Part shown: positions 60,185 to 64,000 of the stretch, one piece after another
How the letters are laid out: every line of letters starts with the position of its first letter
Numbering within the stretch: the first letter of the stretch is position 1
Assembly (NCBI RefSeq): GCF_000939975.1
Contig: NZ_LK391969.1
Span: 3,190,600 to 3,254,599 of the forward strand
From: Pseudomonas saudimassiliensis
GTDB lineage: Bacteria; Pseudomonadota; Gammaproteobacteria; Pseudomonadales; Pseudomonadaceae
Length of the DNA: 64,000 nt
Direction: 5' to 3'
Position numbers and translations under genes: made by a program
The notes under the pieces: model-generated
The model's input: the letters and a program-made list of their open reading frames with translations, nothing else
Told to the model about the DNA's origin: nothing
Databases searched by the model: none

Positions 60185-63100
60185 ATGGCCGACGCTGATT
60201 CACTCGCACCGGGTTTCATGATCATCCACGGCAACCGGCTGGAGAGCCTGCGCCAGCTGGTGGTCAACTGGGTCGCCCGTTACCCGCTCAGGCCGCTGGA
60301 AAACGACGTGATACTGGTGCAGAGCAACGGTATCGCCCAATGGCTCAAGCAGGCGCTGGCGGCAGACGTCACCGATGATGAGACCAGCGGGTGCGGCATT
60401 GCCGCGGCCGTTGACGTGACGCTGCCGGCACGCTTTCTCTGGGATGCCTACCGTAGCGTGCTTGGCGCCGACACCGTGCCGGTCAGCTCACCTCTGGACA
60501 AGGCCCCGTTGACCTGGCGGTTGATGCGGCTGCTGCCAGCGGTGATGGATGAGCCCGTATTTGAACCCCTGCAGCGCTTCCTGGCCGACGACCAGGATTG
60601 CCGCAAGCGTTATCAACTGGCCGAGCGACTGGCTGACCTGTTTGACCAGTATCAGGTATACCGCGCCGACTGGCTGGGTGACTGGGCCGAGGGGCGTGAC
60701 CAGATTCGCCACGCCCGCGACGGCATCAAAACCCTGGAGCGGGCCGATTGCTGGCAGCCGGCACTGTGGCGCGCCCTGCTGGAGGATGTTGGTGCGGCCC
60801 GACTGGCAGACAGCCGCGCCGGTATCCATCCCCGCTTCATCCGGCGCCTCGCCGAGCTGGATGAGCGGCCCGCGGGCCTGCCGCGGCGGGTCATCGTCTT
60901 CGGTATCTCCTCCCTGCCGGCGCAGATGCTGGAGGCGCTGGCCGCCATCGGCCGGTTCAGCCAGGTGCTGCTCTGCGTGCTCAATCCCTGCCAGCACCAC
61001 TGGGGCAATATCGTCGGCGACCAGGACCTGCTGCGGCACCAGTATCAGCGCCAGCAGCGCCGCCCCGGCATGCCGCTGGAGCTGGATGACGACAGTTTGC
61101 ACCAGCACGCGCATCCACTGCTCGCGGCCTGGGGCAAGCAGGGCCGCGACTATATCAACCTGCTCGACAGCCACGATGACCGCGCCAGCTACGAGGCCCA
61201 GTTCCAGGCGATCAGTGGCGGGCGCATCGACCTGTTCGACGAACCGGATACCGGCCACCTGCTCGGTCAGTTGCAGTCCGATATCCTGGACCTGCGGCCC
61301 CTGGCCGAAACCCGCGAGCAGTGGCCAGCCGTTGCGGTGGACGATCAGTCGATCCGCTTCCATCTCGCCCACAGTGCGCAGCGGGAAGTGGAAATCCTCC
61401 ACGACCAGTTGCTGGCCTGGTTCAACGAGGATCCAAGCCTCAGGCCGCGGGATATCATCGTCATGGTCCCCGACGTCAATACCTATGCCCCCTCGGTGCA
61501 GGCGGTGTTCGGCCAATACCCGCCGGATGACCTGCGCCATATTCCCTTCACCTTGGCCGATCAGGGCCAGCGCGGCATCGAGCCCCTGTTGATCGCCCTG
61601 GAATCCCTGCTGCGTCTGCCCGACAGCCGGCTGCCGGTGAGCGAGGTGCTCAGCCTTCTGGATGTGCCAGCGCTGCGCGCGCGTTTCGGCATCCAGGAGA
61701 GCGAGTTGCCGACGCTACGCCGCTGGATTGAAGGGGCTGGCATTCGTTGGGGCATGGATGCCGAGCGCCGCGCCGCCCAGGGCTTGCCGGCGGGGCTGGA
61801 AGCCAATACCTGGCGTTTCGGCCTGCGGCGCATGCTGTTGGGCTATGCGGTCGGGGCGGGCGATGCCTGCTCCGGCATCGAACCCTACGACGAAGTGGGT
61901 GGGCTGGATGCGGCGCTGATCGGTCCGCTGGTGGCCTTGCTGGAAGCGCTGGACGACGCCTGCGCTATATTGGCAGACCCCGCGCCAATAGCCACCTGGG
62001 GAGAGCGGCTGCGCATGTTGCTGGCGGATTTCCTGCTGCCGGCCAATGAGCGCGACGAGCGCCTGCTGGGCCAGCTGGACGACGCCCTGGATCAGTGGTT
62101 GGAGCTGTGCGCGGCGGTAGAATTGGACGACCCCTTGCCGCTCAATGTGGTCCGTGAGGCCTGGCTGTCAGGCGTCGAGCAGAGTCAGCTGGGCCAGCGG
62201 TTTCTCGCCGGCGCGGTCAACGTCTGCACTTTGATGCCCATGCGCGCCATTCCCTTTCGCCGTATCTGCCTGCTGGGCATGAACGACGGTGATTACCCAC
62301 GGGCCCAGCCGCCGCTGGACTTCGACCTGATGGCCCGGGACTACCGCCCCGGTGACCGCTCGCGCCGTGAAGACGACCGCTATCTGTTGCTGGAGGCCCT
62401 GTTGTCCGCCCGCGAACGTCTGTACATCAGCTGGGTGGGGCGCAGCATCCGTGATAACAGCGAACGTCCCGCATCGGTGCTGGTGGGCCAGTTGCGCGAT
62501 CACCTGAGCAGCGGCTGGCGCACGGCCGATGGTAGCGAGCTGCTGTCGATGCTGACCCTGGAGCATCCGTTGCAACCCTTCAGCAAGGCCTACTTTACCG
62601 GGACGCAGGCGCTGTTCAGCTATGCACGGGAATGGTTGCCCATGCATTCCGGCGCCGCTGCCGCGGCCACCGAACAGCGCTTGCCGGATCTGCTGCCCGA
62701 TGCGCCGCTTGAGGTGGAGCAGCTGCAGCGCTTTCTGCGCAACCCGACCGGGCATTTCTTCACCGGCCGGCTCAAGGTGTTCCTGGATGAGCGCAACGAC
62801 AGCCTCGATGACCACGAACCCTTCGCCTTGGACGCCCTGCAGCATCACCAGCTCAGCCAGGGGCTGCTGGAAGCCTGTCTGCCGTTGCCGGTGGAGCAGG
62901 ATGTCGACCAGGCCCTGGCCCAGCTTGCCACCCGCCTGCAGGGCCAGGGCTGCTTTCCGCTGGCCGGCTTCGGCGAACTGGCTCGCGAGCAACTGGTTCT
63001 GCCGCTGGGCGATCAGCTGCGGCGCTTCCACCGATTGGCTGCCGACTGGCCCGAGATACTGGAGCACCCGCTGGCGCTCGAGGCCGGACAGCATCAGGTG

Positions 63101-63664
63101 CAACTAACCAGTTGGCTGAGCGGTGTCCGCCAGGCGCAGGCAAGCGCGGATCTCGCGCGGATCAATCTGGTGCCGGGCAAACGGCTCGGCAAGCGCGGCT
63201 CGCTGCGTTGGCGCCAGCTGCTACCCGACTGGGTCATTCACGTGTTGGCGTCGGCCAGTGGTCACCAGCTGCACAGTTGGATTGTCGCCGCAGATGCGAC
63301 GCTGCACCTCAAGCCGTTGACCATGCCCCAGGCCCAGAACCTGATGGAAGTCTGGTTGGCGGCCTGGCTGGAAGGGTTGCACCGCCCCTTGCCGTGCGCA
63401 CCGGAGACCGCCTTCGCCTGGCTCGAGGCGGCGGATAACGAGGCGAAAGCGACCAGCGCCGCGCAAGCGGTGTACGAAGGCGGGTTCAAGTCCACCGGCG
63501 AGGTCGACAAAAGCGCAGCGCTGCGGCGGCAATACCCGGACTTCGCCAGTCTCAGCCAATCGGGCGAGTTCCCCGAGCTAAGCTACCAGCTCTATGCTCC
63601 GCTGCTGGAGGCCTGGCGTGACCAGTTGATGACCCTGGTACAGGACATGGAGGAACCGGCATGA
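60185..63664 (+). CDS. recC: Exodeoxyribonuclease V subunit gamma (RecC)
   Basis: A 1159-residue RecC, the Chi-recognising subunit of RecBCD, with inactivated helicase-like domains. It starts GFMIIHGNRLESLRQLVVNW, with NDVILVQSNGIAQWL and later PFRRICLLGMNDGDYPR. AGGAG lies 5 bases before ATG 60185. It overlaps recB by four bases (ATGA). Confidence 0.95.
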   Translation: MADADSLAPGFMIIHGNRLESLRQLVVNWVARYPLRPLENDVILVQSNGIAQWLKQALAADVTDDETSGCGIAAAVDVTLPARFLWDAYRSVLGADTVPVSSPLDKAPLTWRLMRLLPAVMDEPVFEPLQRFLADDQDCRKRYQLAERLADLFDQYQVYRADWLGDWAEGRDQIRHARDGIKTLERADCWQPALWRALLEDVGAARLADSRAGIHPRFIRRLAELDERPAGLPRRVIVFGISSLPAQMLEALAAIGRFSQVLLCVLNPCQHHWGNIVGDQDLLRHQYQRQQRRPGMPLELDDDSLHQHAHPLLAAWGKQGRDYINLLDSHDDRASYEAQFQAISGGRIDLFDEPDTGHLLGQLQSDILDLRPLAETREQWPAVAVDDQSIRFHLAHSAQREVEILHDQLLAWFNEDPSLRPRDIIVMVPDVNTYAPSVQAVFGQYPPDDLRHIPFTLADQGQRGIEPLLIALESLLRLPDSRLPVSEVLSLLDVPALRARFGIQESELPTLRRWIEGAGIRWGMDAERRAAQGLPAGLEANTWRFGLRRMLLGYAVGAGDACSGIEPYDEVGGLDAALIGPLVALLEALDDACAILADPAPIATWGERLRMLLADFLLPANERDERLLGQLDDALDQWLELCAAVELDDPLPLNVVREAWLSGVEQSQLGQRFLAGAVNVCTLMPMRAIPFRRICLLGMNDGDYPRAQPPLDFDLMARDYRPGDRSRREDDRYLLLEALLSARERLYISWVGRSIRDNSERPASVLVGQLRDHLSSGWRTADGSELLSMLTLEHPLQPFSKAYFTGTQALFSYAREWLPMHSGAAAAATEQRLPDLLPDAPLEVEQLQRFLRNPTGHFFTGRLKVFLDERNDSLDDHEPFALDALQHHQLSQGLLEACLPLPVEQDVDQALAQLATRLQGQGCFPLAGFGELAREQLVLPLGDQLRRFHRLAADWPEILEHPLALEAGQHQVQLTSWLSGVRQAQASADLARINLVPGKRLGKRGSLRWRQLLPDWVIHVLASASGHQLHSWIVAADATLHLKPLTMPQAQNLMEVWLAAWLEGLHRPLPCAPETAFAWLEAADNEAKATSAAQAVYEGGFKSTGEVDKSAALRRQYPDFASLSQSGEFPELSYQLYAPLLEAWRDQLMTLVQDMEEPA

Positions 63665-64000
63665 GCAACCAGACCCTGCCCTTGGCGCTGCGCTTCCCGT
63701 TGCGCGGCAGCCGCCTGATCGAGGCCAGCGCCGGCACCGGCAAGACCTTCACCATCTCGGCGCTCTACCTGCGGCTGGTGCTGGGCCACGGTAGCGACGA
63801 AACCCGTTTCCAGCGCGAGTTGCTGCCACCGGAAATCCTCGTGGTCACCTTTACCGATGCGGCCACTCGAGAATTGCGCGACCGCATCCGTGCTCGCCTG
63901 GTGGAAGCGGCACAGGCGTTTCGCGGCGAGTTGGCAGATCCGGATCCGTTGCTGCAGGCACTGCTGGACGAATACCCGGCAGAGCTGCATGCCGGTTGTG
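63661..64000 (+). CDS. recB: Exodeoxyribonuclease V subunit beta (RecB), N-terminal part
   Basis: The first 113 codons of RecB, cut by the window's right edge. The reading is open through 64000, starts MSNQTLPLALRFPLRGS and has the UvrD-type Walker A RLIEASAGTGKTFTISALYL, then LVVTFTDAATRELRDRI. It follows recC with a four-base overlap; recD probably lies beyond. Confidence 0.95.
   Translation, partial: MSNQTLPLALRFPLRGSRLIEASAGTGKTFTISALYLRLVLGHGSDETRFQRELLPPEILVVTFTDAATRELRDRIRARLVEAAQAFRGELADPDPLLQALLDEYPAELHAGC

Overview
The window looks like a chromosome segment of a Pseudomonas-related gammaproteobacterium (Pseudomonadaceae, perhaps a Halopseudomonas-like lineage). This rests on gene order: nrdR-ribD-ribE-ribBX-ribH-nusB-thiL-pgpA-ribA, dxs-ispA-xseB, bioA-rsmE, and vfr-osmC-coq7-HIT-AAA-hemJ-argC-bactofilin-erpA-anmK-mepM-tyrS-rrn all match blocks I know from Pseudomonas aeruginosa. 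Base composition, the TTGACx-16-TA(T/G)AAT rrn promoters and the Ile/Ala spacer tRNAs agree with this.

Region 1 (1-13.8 kb) is the accessory and most interesting part. It holds a divergent LysR fragment; a beta-alanine:pyruvate aminotransferase and a (methyl)malonate-semialdehyde dehydrogenase; dadX and a RidA-family gene; a RutR-like TetR regulator; an N-carbamoyl-beta-alanine amidohydrolase-like gene; and a coenzyme F420 operon on the minus strand. That operon is cofG-cofH-cofD-cofC-cofE, then an NADPH:F420 oxidoreductase and one luciferase-like oxidoreductase of a family predicted to use F420. The genes fit a reductive pyrimidine/beta-alanine catabolic locus. The promoter of the F420 operon carries two inverted repeats, TTTTACC-N4-GGTAAAA and TTTTGCC-N4-GGTCAAA, that resemble the RutR operator. 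My main proposal is therefore a RutR-controlled, self-sufficient F420 module serving pyrimidine (or related ureide) catabolism. It may replace the usual dihydropyrimidine dehydrogenase; no such dehydrogenase and no dihydropyrimidinase is visible in the window.

Region 2 (13.8-22.3 kb) holds a thioredoxin, a small methyltransferase, nrdR and the riboflavin cluster with nusB, thiL and pgpA. The riboflavin pathway makes 5-amino-6-ribitylaminouracil, which is also the precursor used by CofG/CofH, so regions 1 and 2 are metabolically linked. The RibB protein has a GTP cyclohydrolase II-like domain without zinc cysteines, and an intact ribA lies downstream.

Region 3 (22.3-36.5 kb, minus strand) has an MksF-MksE-MksB condensin-like operon without the MksG/JetD nuclease, btuB behind a cobalamin riboswitch, dxs-ispA-xseB, rsmE, bioA and vfr.

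Region 4 (36.5-47 kb) is housekeeping: osmC, coq7, HIT, an AAA ATPase, hemJ, argC, a DUF6776-like protein, a bactofilin, erpA, anmK, mepM and tyrS. The usual speD between osmC and coq7 is absent; the carboxyspermidine-type genes nspC and its dehydrogenase are found later at 56-58.6 kb.

Region 5 (47-51.2 kb) is an rRNA operon with four tandem promoters. Its 16S gene is reduced to the last 124 bases, while tRNA-Ile, tRNA-Ala, 23S and 5S look full length. The missing part is most likely an assembly collapse.

Region 6 (51.4-64 kb) has the sulfate ABC transporter sbp-cysTWA, an outer-membrane beta-barrel protein, the carboxynorspermidine/carboxyspermidine pathway, a glutamine-synthetase-like enzyme, recC and the start of recB.
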